In this document: positions 10,601 to 17,893 of the stretch, one piece after another
Layout of the letters: the number at the start of each line of letters is the position of its first letter
Numbering within the stretch: position 1 is the stretch's first letter
Assembly: GCA_025353585.1 (NCBI GenBank)
Contig: JANXOM010000229.1
Span: forward strand, 24,206-88,205
Direction: 5' to 3'
DNA length: 64,000 nucleotides
Origin: Deltaproteobacteria bacterium
GTDB taxonomy: Bacteria; Myxococcota_A; Polyangia; Haliangiales; Haliangiaceae
The notes under the pieces: model-generated
Told to the model about the DNA's origin: nothing
Databases searched by the model: none
What the model saw: the letters and a program-made list of their open reading frames with translations, nothing else
Made by a program: the position numbers and the translations under genes

Positions 10601-10959
10601 GCGCGGCGCAGTGCTCGAGCGGCTTCTGCGTCGACGGGTACTGCTGCGACCAGGCCTGCGGTGGCAACCACGTGCCGGTGAGCTCGACGCGGGCCGGCGA
10701 CTGCCACGGTTGCAAGCTCTCGCTGACGAACCGGCCGAACGGGACCTGCGCGCCGATCGGCGCCACGACCGTCTGTCGCAACTACGAGAACAAGATCTGC
10801 GACCTGCGCGAGTACTGCAACGGCACGAGCACGACCTGCGGTCCGGATCTCGGCCGCGCGTCGGGCGCCGTCTGCCAGAAGTCGGCGAACGTGCCGGCGG
10901 GTGTGGGCGCGGGTCACTGTCCGGCGGCCGGGGCTCCCGGTCCGCACCTGTGCCAGTAG
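7639..10959 (+). CDS. Large repeat lipoprotein with Cys-rich C terminus
   Basis: 1106 residues. The ATG at 7639 is preferred over 7618 because it has a GAAGAGGG ribosome-binding site just upstream and gives a compact lipoprotein signal, MNRIARWLPLAGLVTIAGC. After a roughly 230-residue N-terminal region, about a dozen repeats of about 55-60 residues follow (VVWxDxR...DIxxxRVSxxGxxLDxxGxxI...), compatible with beta-propeller blades. The last 110 residues are Cys-rich (CSSGFCVDGYCCDQAC), a tail frequent in myxobacterial surface proteins. It probably sits on the outer membrane or cell surface. An equally long antisense frame (7612-10962) is a codon-bias artefact. Confidence 0.88.
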   Translation: MNRIARWLPLAGLVTIAGCQDAAPSDPSSPDSTVAPVEETAAPTSVHVGAAHRADLVQHALLAFRQENQALAGGYRTYQAAIREGIVDVTPYTFADGERVAHAPMGLETTAITADEAMYAGALTATDLVDGAVVLQRGDVTERISNQPEGVEQEWLFAAAPPLEGDLVVEIAVSGYNFTETTANGLHFLAQDGGRLRYGNATWEGADGQEWPITAEYDSGFIRLMVPESVVAETVFPATLDPTITAEVAADAPVIGATGANQQHAAIAFGSNEYLVVWDDTRDSASSDIWATRLSTSGTILDALGLKIAAATGVQSNPTVAFNGTKFIVAWEDFKTAGSTSADIAAATVTTAGVVAALAPVAITATSETAPRLAARADGNALLTWNAAGALTGAIFGGSTFGASFAIASGTLVEPAGVAANPAGNYLVSYSKTTDLNGQLVSSTGTLSGAAFPISAATGTQSRSAAAFDGTNFDVVWTNNQAGIDIFGSRVSPTGTVLDTRTQGATTVGGVGVSTAANNQEFPAIACQSTGCLVLWQDRRNLATTSFDVFGQLMTTAFAKSGGQITITTSTGSQLAPAVVSNTAGYFTGWTDLRDNFANQVFGATVSSTGTVGTAAGVASGDNRESGPALGRAGGTFGLFYSDSRTFSNDLRYVRFNANGTKLDTTSKVASAATFAQETPAASADLGSNSLVVWADTRNGSNSDIYATRVNLTAGTAGDPAGIAVSTAAGDQLQPDVATNGTVALVVWQDRRGSTFDIHGALLSAAGALTVPDISISTAAFDQVTPAVTYDPASSQFIVIWADTRGGAVSHIFGTRVSTAGAVLDTTGVAISNGAVGQFTPALASTTSGTFAAWQDRRSGRHIFGTRLSGGSALTVRDVNGVQISSHASVQTAPKVGTITTSFVVLYVDDRNVQTDILGQQIGAAGTLSGTEFGVATSTNSESSISLLSGALSSTKLRVAYESAQLDTSRVESRVITSVFDQGSTCSGAAQCSSGFCVDGYCCDQACGGNHVPVSSTRAGDCHGCKLSLTNRPNGTCAPIGATTVCRNYENKICDLREYCNGTSTTCGPDLGRASGAVCQKSANVPAGVGAGHCPAAGAPGPHLCQ

Positions 10960-10992
10960 CACCGCGGGTGCTGCGGTCCGCCGCTTGAGCTG

Positions 10993-12285
10993 ATGAAGTC
11001 AGCGGAGGCCATCGGGGCCCGACCGCGCCGCGGTGGCAACACCCGCGCGATGGTCGGGCTCGTCGCGTCCCGCGGCTTCGTCGTGGGGGCCGGCTTCCTC
11101 ACGAGCGTGCTGTGGACCTACGGCTTCGACAAGGAGACGTACGGCCGGTACCAGATCGTGATGGCCGCCATCGGCGTGGTGGGGAGCTTCTGCCTCCCGG
11201 GCCTCAACGACGCCGCGCTCATCTCGTCCGCGAAGGGCCGCGACGGCAACCTGGGCGGCATCCTTCGCGACCGGGCCCTCGTCGCGGTCCTCGGGGCGCT
11301 CGCGCTCGCGGGATGGGGCCTCGTGCGCTTCCACGGCGGGGACACGACGCTCGAGCTCGCGTTCCTGTTCGCGGCGCTGACGTTCGTCCCGATCCAGCTG
11401 CAGCCGATCTGGGAAGCGTTCACCAACGGCAAGCGCAAGTTCCGCCTCCTGACCATCGGGCTCATGCTGCAAGCCGCGACCAGCCTCGCGACGATCGGGA
11501 CGTTCACGCTGTTCCACTGGACCAGCGAGGCGATGTTGCCGTGGATGCTGCTCGCCTCACTCGGCATCACGGCGCTCGTGGCGTTGCTCCTGGTGGCGAC
11601 GCTGCGCGGGCTGCGCACGAACCGCGACACCGAGCCCTCGATCGTCCGGTACGGCCACCACGTCACCGTCACGAGCCTGTTCGGCTGGGTGTTCAGCAGC
11701 GACCGCCTGATCGTCGGCGAGATGCTGTCGACGCCCGAGGTCGCGCTCCTGTCCGTCGCGTTGATCTTGCCGGCGCAGGCCAAGGTGTTCTTCTCGGCGT
11801 TCGAGCAGGTGTTCCTGCCGCGCGTGACGGCGGCGGCCTCGCTCACCGAGGCGTGGGCGTACATCCGCCCGCGCATGAGCCGCCTCGCCATCGGCTACGT
11901 GTCGCTCGGGCTCCTCGGCTTCGTGCTGCTGCCGGTCGTGATCCCGCTGTTCTTCTCGCACCGGTACGTGGACGCCGCGCCGTACGCGAAGTGGCTATGG
12001 CTCTCGACGTGCGTCACGTCGCCGCTGGTGTTTCTCCAGTCGATCCTGAACTCGCAGCAGGACAAGAAGTTCCTCTACATCCGCAACCTCGCGAGCTCGA
12101 TCGGGACGCTGGTGCTGTTCGTGGTCCTGATCCCGCGGATCGGCCTCGCCGGCGCGATCGCCGCGCGCATCGCGAACCACGTGGGCCTCGTGATCTTCTA
12201 CGTCATCTACTTCCGCCGCGCGCTCCGGCTCGACGCGCAGCGCCTCGCGGCCGCCGCCGGGCCGGCCCCCGCCGCCCCGACCTGA
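10993..12285 (+). CDS. wzx: Polysaccharide flippase (Wzx/MATE-like)
   Basis: 430 residues with about 12 hydrophobic segments distributed along the chain and short charged loops (for example SRGFVVGAGFLTSVLWTYGF, TFVPIQLQPIWEAF, GRYQIVMAAIGVVG). It fits the polysaccharide transport/flippase family that moves undecaprenyl-linked repeat units across the inner membrane. It lies 33 bases after the repeat lipoprotein and converges with gmd (3 bases between stops). The rest of a Wzx/Wzy system (Wzc, Wza, Wzy, GTs) is nearby, which supports the role. Confidence 0.82.
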   Translation: MKSAEAIGARPRRGGNTRAMVGLVASRGFVVGAGFLTSVLWTYGFDKETYGRYQIVMAAIGVVGSFCLPGLNDAALISSAKGRDGNLGGILRDRALVAVLGALALAGWGLVRFHGGDTTLELAFLFAALTFVPIQLQPIWEAFTNGKRKFRLLTIGLMLQAATSLATIGTFTLFHWTSEAMLPWMLLASLGITALVALLLVATLRGLRTNRDTEPSIVRYGHHVTVTSLFGWVFSSDRLIVGEMLSTPEVALLSVALILPAQAKVFFSAFEQVFLPRVTAAASLTEAWAYIRPRMSRLAIGYVSLGLLGFVLLPVVIPLFFSHRYVDAAPYAKWLWLSTCVTSPLVFLQSILNSQQDKKFLYIRNLASSIGTLVLFVVLIPRIGLAGAIAARIANHVGLVIFYVIYFRRALRLDAQRLAAAAGPAPAAPT

Positions 12286-12288
12286 GGA

Positions 12289-13323
12289 TCAGTCCCCGGT
12301 CGGCGTCCGCGTGGCCCGCGCGCGGTCCGCGTCGATCATCATCTCGACGAGGCCCTGGAACGTGGTGGTCGGCGTCCAGCCGAGGAGCTCCTGCGCCTTC
12401 CGCGCGTCACCCGTCAGCGTGTCGACCTCGCTCGGCCGGAAGAACGCGGGATCGACGCGCACCACGACGCGGCCGGTCTGCGCGTTCACGCCGACCTGGT
12501 CGACGCCCTCGCCCTGCCACGCGATGGGGAAGCCGAGGCGGGCGGCCGCCGCCTCGAGGAACTGCTCGACCGTGTGCGTGTGCCCCGTGGCGACGACGAA
12601 GTCATCCCCCGCCGGGCGCTGCAGCATCCGCCACATCGCGTCGACGTAATCGCCGGCGAAGCCCCAGTCGCGCGCGGCCTTGAGGTTGCCGAGCGCCAGC
12701 ACCTCGCGCCGACCGAGGTGCACGTCGACGAGCCCGCGCGTGATCTTGCGCGTCACGAACTCGCGGCCCCGGAGCGGCGACTCGTGGTTGAACAGGATGC
12801 CGCACGACGCGTGCAGCCCGTACGCCTCGCGGTAGTTGATCGTGGCCCAGTGCGCGAAGAGCTTCGCCACGCCGTACGGGCTGCGCGGGTGGAACGGCGT
12901 CGTCTCCGCCTGCGCGGCGGCCTGGATCAGGCCGAACATCTCTGACGTCGAGGCCTGGTAGAAGCGGATCGATCGGTCGACGCTGCGGATCGCCTCGAGG
13001 ATGCGGAGCGTCCCGAGCGCGTTGACGTCCGCGGTATAGATCGGCTGCTCGAACGACGCGCCCACGAAGCTCTGGGCGGCGAGGTGATAGACCTCGGTCG
13101 GTCGCACCTTCTGGAGGACCCGCGTGATGTTGGTCGGCTCGAGGAGCTCGAACGGCACCATCTCGATGCGGTCGAAGATGCCGAGCTCGGTGAGGCGCCA
13201 GAACTCACCCGACGCGCTCTGGCGATGGCCTCCGTAGACCGTATAGCCCTTGTCCAGGAGGAGCTTGGATAGGTACGCACCGTCTTGCCCGGAGATCCCG
13301 GTGATCAGCGCCCGCTTCGTCAT
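12289..13323 (-). CDS. gmd: GDP-mannose 4,6-dehydratase
   Basis: 344 residues, the usual length. It is an extended SDR enzyme with the NAD(P)-binding GISGQDGAYLSKLLLDKGY at the N terminus, STSEMFG, the YGVAK catalytic Tyr/Lys pair, and NHESPLRGREFVTRKIT, all diagnostic of GMD. It converts GDP-mannose to GDP-4-keto-6-deoxymannose, the entry to GDP-fucose, rhamnose or perosamine donors. No GDP-fucose synthase or RMD partner is in the window, so the final sugar is unknown. It is the third gene of a minus-strand run after a methyltransferase and a GT4. Confidence 0.95.
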   Translation of the reverse strand: MTKRALITGISGQDGAYLSKLLLDKGYTVYGGHRQSASGEFWRLTELGIFDRIEMVPFELLEPTNITRVLQKVRPTEVYHLAAQSFVGASFEQPIYTADVNALGTLRILEAIRSVDRSIRFYQASTSEMFGLIQAAAQAETTPFHPRSPYGVAKLFAHWATINYREAYGLHASCGILFNHESPLRGREFVTRKITRGLVDVHLGRREVLALGNLKAARDWGFAGDYVDAMWRMLQRPAGDDFVVATGHTHTVEQFLEAAAARLGFPIAWQGEGVDQVGVNAQTGRVVVRVDPAFFRPSEVDTLTGDARKAQELLGWTPTTTFQGLVEMMIDADRARATRTPTGD

Positions 13324-13363
13324 GGTCGGTTCCGTTCGAACGTGGTGGGTGGGTGACAGGCCA

Positions 13364-14470
13364 TCAAGCGTGGGGCTTCCGGTAGAGCGCCGCGTATGCG
13401 TCGGCGGTCCGCTCCCAGCTCATCTCGCGCGCGAACGCGAGCGAGCTCGCCGAGAGGCGGTCCCATTCGGCGTCATCGACGAGGAGCTTGGCCATCGCGG
13501 CGCCGAGGGCGTCGAGGTTGTTCTGCGGGATGAGGAAGCCGCTCTCGTTGTCGCGGATCGCGTCCTCGTTCCCGCAGTCGAGCGAGCCGATCGCGGGGAC
13601 GCCCACCGCGTTCGCTTCCAGGTGCACGAGGCCGAAGCCCTCGAAGTTCTTGCCGTGGTTGAGCGAGGGCATCACGAGCCCGCGCACGCGCGTGTAGATG
13701 GCCGCGAGCTCCGCCGCGGAGGCCTGGCCGACAAACACCACGCTGCGCTCGAGCCCGTGCGTGGCGATCGTGCGCTTCACCTCCGCGACGTAGGCGGCGT
13801 CGCCGAGATCGCCGACGATGTAGAGCGTGGCGGCGGGAAACTGTGCGTGCACGCGCGCGAGGCCCTCGACGATCAGCGCGGTTCCCTTCCGGCGCTTGAC
13901 GGCGCCGACAGCGAGGAACGCCGGTTCGCGCGCCGCGGCCGGGGGGATCGGCGCGCCGGTCGGCGCGTCGACGCCGAGCGGAATCGTGCGAATGCGATCC
14001 GCGATCGCGGGCAGGCGCGCGGCGAGCCGGCGCCCGGTGTACGCGCTGATCGCGGGGACCACGCGCGCGGCGAGGTACGCACGGCGATAGAGCAGGCGCC
14101 AGCGGCCGTTCAGGATCGAGATGGCGTACGTCCCGACGGCGGTGGTGAGGAGCGGGCGCGCGCGGCGCACCAGCAAGCTCGCCGTCACGAGGTGCGGCTC
14201 GGCGAGGCAGTGGACGTACGCGCATCCCGTCGCCAGCCGCCGGATCGCGAGCATGTCCTGCACCGAGACGAGCGGATTGCGCATCGCCGCGGTGTGGTCG
14301 TGCAGGAGCGGATGGACCTCGACGCCGGGCACGGGATCGGGCGCGTGCCCGCGCTCGGTGAACACGACCGGCTCGATCCCGAGCCGGGGCAGCCGGCGGA
14401 CGATCTCGAGCGAGTAGCGGCCCCAGCCGGCGTACGGGTCGAGGTTCGTCGTGAGAAAGGCGACCCTCAT
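13364..14470 (-). CDS. Glycosyltransferase family 4
   Basis: 368 residues from ATG 14470, which overlaps the TGA of the upstream methyltransferase (ATGA). GT-B fold: the N-terminal MRVAFLTTNLDPYAGWGRY has the Gly-rich entry motif; the C-terminal donor domain shows FLAVGAVKRRKGTALIVEGL, YIVGDLGD, FVGQASAAELAAIYTRV and NFEGFGLVHLEANAVGVP, the EX7E-type motif. It is expected to build the repeat unit of the exopolysaccharide. Donor and acceptor cannot be read from sequence. Confidence 0.9.
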   Translation of the reverse strand: MRVAFLTTNLDPYAGWGRYSLEIVRRLPRLGIEPVVFTERGHAPDPVPGVEVHPLLHDHTAAMRNPLVSVQDMLAIRRLATGCAYVHCLAEPHLVTASLLVRRARPLLTTAVGTYAISILNGRWRLLYRRAYLAARVVPAISAYTGRRLAARLPAIADRIRTIPLGVDAPTGAPIPPAAAREPAFLAVGAVKRRKGTALIVEGLARVHAQFPAATLYIVGDLGDAAYVAEVKRTIATHGLERSVVFVGQASAAELAAIYTRVRGLVMPSLNHGKNFEGFGLVHLEANAVGVPAIGSLDCGNEDAIRDNESGFLIPQNNLDALGAAMAKLLVDDAEWDRLSASSLAFAREMSWERTADAYAALYRKPHA

Positions 14471-15288
14471 ACAGGGATGGTCGTCTTGCGAAGATAGGCG
14501 ATCGAGCCGTAGCCGAGGTTGCGGAGGATCGGCTGCGACTTGTAACGATCCAGAAACTTCACCACCGGCAAGAGGCCGGCAAAATACGGCACGACGAGCG
14601 TCGACGCCTCGAACCGCACGATCTCGAAGCCGCCGCGCTCGAGCCGCCGCTGCATCACCCAGGGATAGCGCCAGATGTGCGGCAGCTCGTCCTGCCCGGC
14701 GTAGCCCTCCTGGACGCCCTCGTCGCCCAGGTTGCCGACGATCCGCGCGAGCCCGCGCACGAACGCCGCCGGCGCCTTGCGCGAGAGCTTCCAGAAGCTC
14801 GCGCCGCCTAGCTGGGAGGCCGCGGCGAGGTTCAAGCATGTCGGCAGGGCCACGATCGCGTGGGCGCGGGTCACGCGGTGGAGCTCGGTGACGCCGCGGT
14901 GAAAGTCGGGGAGGTGCTCGAGGACGTGCGACGACACCACGATGTCGAAGCTCGCATCGGGAAAGGGCAGGTTCTCGGCGTCGCCCTGGACCAGGGTGAC
15001 GCGGTCGGCGACCCCGCGGCTCGCCAGGAAGGCGCCCGCCGCACGGAGGTTCGGCGCGGAGATGTCCATCGCCGTGACCTCGGCGCCGGCCTCGGCGAGG
15101 TACCAGGCGAGCGCGCCCTGGCCGCACCCGGTGTCGAGGACCTTGGCCCCGCGCGGGACGAGGGCCTGGATGCTCTCGTAGCCCGTGCGGTGAGCGTATT
15201 GGCGCAGGGGGTGCGGCGACTCGAGGCGCTTGGCGACGATCTCGTCGCTGTAGCTCTCGTAGAATTCTTTGATTTCGGAAGCTTTCAT
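14467..15288 (-). CDS. Class I SAM-dependent methyltransferase
   Basis: 273 residues. SAM-binding motif I is KVLDTGCGQGALAWYLAEAG, then TAMDISAPNLRAA and the post-motif GDAENLPFPDASFDIVVSSH, which are UbiE/methyltransferase-11 features. It is first in the minus-strand run methyltransferase-GT4-gmd, translationally coupled to the GT4, and likely methylates a sugar of the repeat unit. It shares no clear extra similarity with the other methyltransferase of the locus at 2813-3478. Confidence 0.87.
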   Translation of the reverse strand: MKASEIKEFYESYSDEIVAKRLESPHPLRQYAHRTGYESIQALVPRGAKVLDTGCGQGALAWYLAEAGAEVTAMDISAPNLRAAGAFLASRGVADRVTLVQGDAENLPFPDASFDIVVSSHVLEHLPDFHRGVTELHRVTRAHAIVALPTCLNLAAASQLGGASFWKLSRKAPAAFVRGLARIVGNLGDEGVQEGYAGQDELPHIWRYPWVMQRRLERGGFEIVRFEASTLVVPYFAGLLPVVKFLDRYKSQPILRNLGYGSIAYLRKTTIPV

Positions 15289-15423
15289 CGCCTTGCGTTC
15301 GTCCGTGCGTTCAGATGCAGCGCGCGCACGGCACGTTCATCGCTCCGGACCGGCGCGCCGTACATAGCCGAACCGTGAACACATCGGGCCCCATAGGTGA
15401 CTTAGGGGAATCGCCCATCCAGG

Positions 15424-15452
15424 TTGACATCCCCAGCTGTGACCTGTGAGGA
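15424..15452 (+). promoter_or_regulatory. Possible promoter for the beta-barrel/Gfo-Idh transcription unit
   Basis: The 194-base divergent gap between the methyltransferase and the beta-barrel gene holds a perfect TTGACA (-35) at 15424-15429. At 17-18 bases the -10 is poor (TGAGGA or GAGGAT), so only the -35 is convincing. It lies about 55 bases before the GTG start of the beta-barrel gene. Confidence 0.3.
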
Positions 15453-15482
15453 TGCAGCCGTACCTTCGCATCGAGTAAAGCC

Positions 15483-16787
15483 GTGGCCAATCGTCTACTT
15501 ACCTCTCTCGGACTTCTGCTGATCGCGGAGGGGCTCGCCTCGGCGGAGCCCACGATCGATCCAGAAGACGCGATCGCTCCCATCGCGATCGTCGAAGGTG
15601 CAGGCGTCAAGGTCGCGGAAGGCACGGTCCTTCACCCGCAGCTCGGCGTCGAGGCTGGCTACAACTCGAACGTGTTCTACACGGACCAGAACACCATCGG
15701 CGCCGGCCTGATCCGCGTCATGGGCGAGGTCGGCACCGCATCGCTCTCGCCGCAGCGCCTCGGGACGACAGACTCCGACGTGGACTCGTCGGCCGCGGCG
15801 AAGGCGGACGTCGGGGACTTCCAGTATCGCGCCGATCTGCGCATGTCGTACGACCAGTACCTGTCGTCGAACTCCCAGGTCACGTCTCAGGGCGGGCTCG
15901 GCATCGGCGCTTACTTTCGCGGCATCGTGCATCCGAACCAGCCGGTGCAGTTCGCGGTCGTGGACAGCTTCCAGCGTCTCATCCGGCCGACGAACTTCGA
16001 GTCGAACACGAACACCGACCGCGACGTGAATCAGCTCAAGCTGCAGCTGCAGTACGCCCCGACGGGCCGCAGCCTCAGCGCGATCCTGCACTATCAAAAC
16101 GTCATCGACGCCTTCGAGTCGAGCAACCAGCAGTTCGCGAATCGCTTCCAGAACACGCTCGGGCTTCGCGTCAACTGGAAGATCCTGCCGCAGACGCTGC
16201 TCTACGTCGACTTCAGCGAAGGTATCTACACGGGCCTCGGCTCGAGCAGCCAGAAGGTGACGTCGTATCCCCTCCTCGCCGTCGCGGGGATCGAGACGTT
16301 GCTGACGCCCAAGATCACGTTCTGGTCGCGCGTCGGCTACACCAACGGCTTCTACTCGACGGGCCCGAGCTACTCGGCCGCGGTGTTCAACGCGTGGCTC
16401 AGCTACCACTTCACCGAGCGTGACCGGATCGCGCTCCTCTACAGCTACAACCACAACGACTCGATCAACGCGAACTTCTATCGCGACCACGATATCCGCT
16501 TCAACTACGAGCACCCGCTCGCGCCGTTCGACTTCCTCGCGCAGGCCGGCCTCATCTTCCGCGAGTACTCCGGCGTCATCGCCGCGGGCCCCCAGACGCG
16601 CGACGACACGCTCGGCCTCGTCTACGGCGAGATCATGTACAACTTCCGAGATTGGCTCGCGGCGTCGGTCAGCTACCAGTTGCTGGTCGACTCGACGAAC
16701 TACCGCTACGCGCCCGTCGCGGGGCAGTCGGTCAATCCCGGTTACCTGCAGCACGAGATCCTCCTCGGTATCCGCGCCGCGTACTAG
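15483..16787 (+). CDS. Outer-membrane beta-barrel, Wzp-like exopolysaccharide porin
   Basis: 434 residues from GTG 15483 with a signal peptide (MANRLLTSLGLLLIAEGLAS, cleavage after ASA-E). The mature protein alternates hydrophobic and polar residues in many aromatic-rich strands (GVEAGYNSNVFYT, RADLRMSYDQYLSSN, RIALLYSYNHNDS) and ends in a C-terminal Tyr, as outer-membrane barrels do. Its setting next to Wzc and a short Wza-like OPX lipoprotein matches the WzpX/WzpS/WzpB barrels of Myxococcus xanthus, which provide the outer-membrane pore when the OPX protein lacks its own. The role is inferred from context and fold, not from a diagnostic motif. The next gene starts at the base after its stop. 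Confidence 0.72.
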   Translation: MANRLLTSLGLLLIAEGLASAEPTIDPEDAIAPIAIVEGAGVKVAEGTVLHPQLGVEAGYNSNVFYTDQNTIGAGLIRVMGEVGTASLSPQRLGTTDSDVDSSAAAKADVGDFQYRADLRMSYDQYLSSNSQVTSQGGLGIGAYFRGIVHPNQPVQFAVVDSFQRLIRPTNFESNTNTDRDVNQLKLQLQYAPTGRSLSAILHYQNVIDAFESSNQQFANRFQNTLGLRVNWKILPQTLLYVDFSEGIYTGLGSSSQKVTSYPLLAVAGIETLLTPKITFWSRVGYTNGFYSTGPSYSAAVFNAWLSYHFTERDRIALLYSYNHNDSINANFYRDHDIRFNYEHPLAPFDFLAQAGLIFREYSGVIAAGPQTRDDTLGLVYGEIMYNFRDWLAASVSYQLLVDSTNYRYAPVAGQSVNPGYLQHEILLGIRAAY

Positions 16788-17801
16788 GTGGCCCGTCGGC
16801 CTCGCCTCGCGGTCATCGGTGCTGGCGCGTGGGGCATCAATCACATCCGCGTCCTCGCGGCCAGCGTGCGCTGCGAGCTCGTCGCGGTCGTCGACCCTGA
16901 CCCGCGGACACCAGGGCGCGTCGCGGCGCTCGCGCCAGAGCGCTGGACCCCCGAGCTCGCCCCCGTGCTGGCCGACCGGTCCATCGACGCGGTGGTGATC
17001 GCGAGCCCGGCGGCGACGCACGCGGCGATCGCGGAGGCCGCGCTCCTCGCTGACAAGCACGTCCTGATCGAGAAGCCACTCGCGCTCCGGCTCTCCGAGG
17101 CCAGGCAGGTGGCGGCGGTGGCGGAGCGCTCGAACCGCGTGGCCCTCGTCGGTCACCTCATGCTCTACCACCCCGCCGTCGTCCGCCTGCGCGAGCTCGT
17201 GCGCGAGGGGAGCCTCGGGCGCGTGCACTATCTCCACGCGACGCGCGCGAACCTCGGCCAGCTCCGGCGCGACGAGAACGCGCTCTGGAGCTTCGGCCCG
17301 CACGACCTGTCGATGCTCGACTATCTGCTCGATCGGCAGCCCGTCAACGTGACGGCGCGTGGCCAGTGCGTGCTCCAGGCCGGCATCGAGGACGTCGTGT
17401 TCCTCACGCTCCGCTACGGCGACGGGGCGATGGCCTACGTTCATCTCTCCTGGCTGCACCCGCGCAAGGAGCGCCGCCTGACGATCGTCTGCGAGCACAA
17501 GATGATCGAGTTCGACGACGTCTCGTCCGAGAAGCTGCGGATCTACGACAAGGGCTTCGACCGGCCGCCCCCGTTCACGCAGTTCGCGGAGTACCTGACG
17601 CTGCGAAACGGCGACGTCCACATCCCGTCCGTCGCGATGGATGAACCCCTCCGGCTGGAGCTGGAGCACTTCCTGGACTGCATCGCTGGCACTGCGCGCC
17701 CGCGCACGCCGGTCTCGAATGGGGTTCGGGTCGTCCAAGTGCTCGATGCGGCCCAGCGGTCCCTGTCTGCGGACGGCGTTCCGATGGTCTGCGCAACCTA
17801 A
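16788..17801 (+). CDS. Gfo/Idh/MocA-family sugar oxidoreductase
   Basis: 337 residues starting with GTG directly after the barrel's TAG. The N-terminal Rossmann fold is RLAVIGAGAWGINHIRVLA; the family motif EKPLAL sits in KHVLIEKPLAL with the lysine that binds cofactor and substrate. Proteins of this kind (WlbA/WbpB type) oxidise nucleotide sugars, often at C3 of UDP-HexNAcA, preparing them for a DegT aminotransferase. A DegT enzyme and UDP-glucose dehydrogenase lie in the second locus (37510-39980), so a 3-amino uronic acid pathway is possible but unproven. Confidence 0.85.
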   Translation: MARRPRLAVIGAGAWGINHIRVLAASVRCELVAVVDPDPRTPGRVAALAPERWTPELAPVLADRSIDAVVIASPAATHAAIAEAALLADKHVLIEKPLALRLSEARQVAAVAERSNRVALVGHLMLYHPAVVRLRELVREGSLGRVHYLHATRANLGQLRRDENALWSFGPHDLSMLDYLLDRQPVNVTARGQCVLQAGIEDVVFLTLRYGDGAMAYVHLSWLHPRKERRLTIVCEHKMIEFDDVSSEKLRIYDKGFDRPPPFTQFAEYLTLRNGDVHIPSVAMDEPLRLELEHFLDCIAGTARPRTPVSNGVRVVQVLDAAQRSLSADGVPMVCAT

Positions 17802-17805
17802 GTCC

Positions 17806-17835
17806 TTGATCCCAGGTGAGACGGTCGCTTACAAA
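17806..17835 (+). promoter_or_regulatory. Candidate sigma-70-type promoter upstream of the Wzc-like gene
   Basis: TTGATC (17806-17811) and TACAAA (17830-17835) are separated by 18 bases, each matching 4 of 6 consensus positions. The -10 ends 58 bases before the GTG start of the tyrosine kinase gene. It is the only AT-rich stretch in the gap. Confidence 0.35.
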
Positions 17836-17854
17836 CTGAGCGCGGCGATGAACC

Positions 17855-17871
17855 CGCTGGCTCGGCCAGCG
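17855..17871 (+). other. Stem-loop in the leader of the Wzc-like gene
   Basis: CGCTGGC-TCG-GCCAGCG forms a perfect 7-bp stem with a 3-base loop, placed between the promoter candidate and the TTGGAGG ribosome-binding site. It could stabilise the leader or act as a protein-binding site. No T-tract follows, so it is not an intrinsic terminator. Confidence 0.4.
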
Positions 17872-17893
17872 ACTAACTCGCCTTGGAGGCACC

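Noticed and set aside
7612..10962. 1116-residue antisense open frame opposite the repeat lipoprotein
   Set aside because: It mirrors the sense gene codon by codon, is Arg/Ala-rich with no domain, signal or ribosome-binding site, and follows from high GC at third positions.
10958..10972. AGCACC-GCG-GGTGCT stem after the repeat lipoprotein
   Set aside because: Short 6-bp stem overlapping the stop codon, no T-tract, and wzx follows 20 bases later; not convincing as a terminator.
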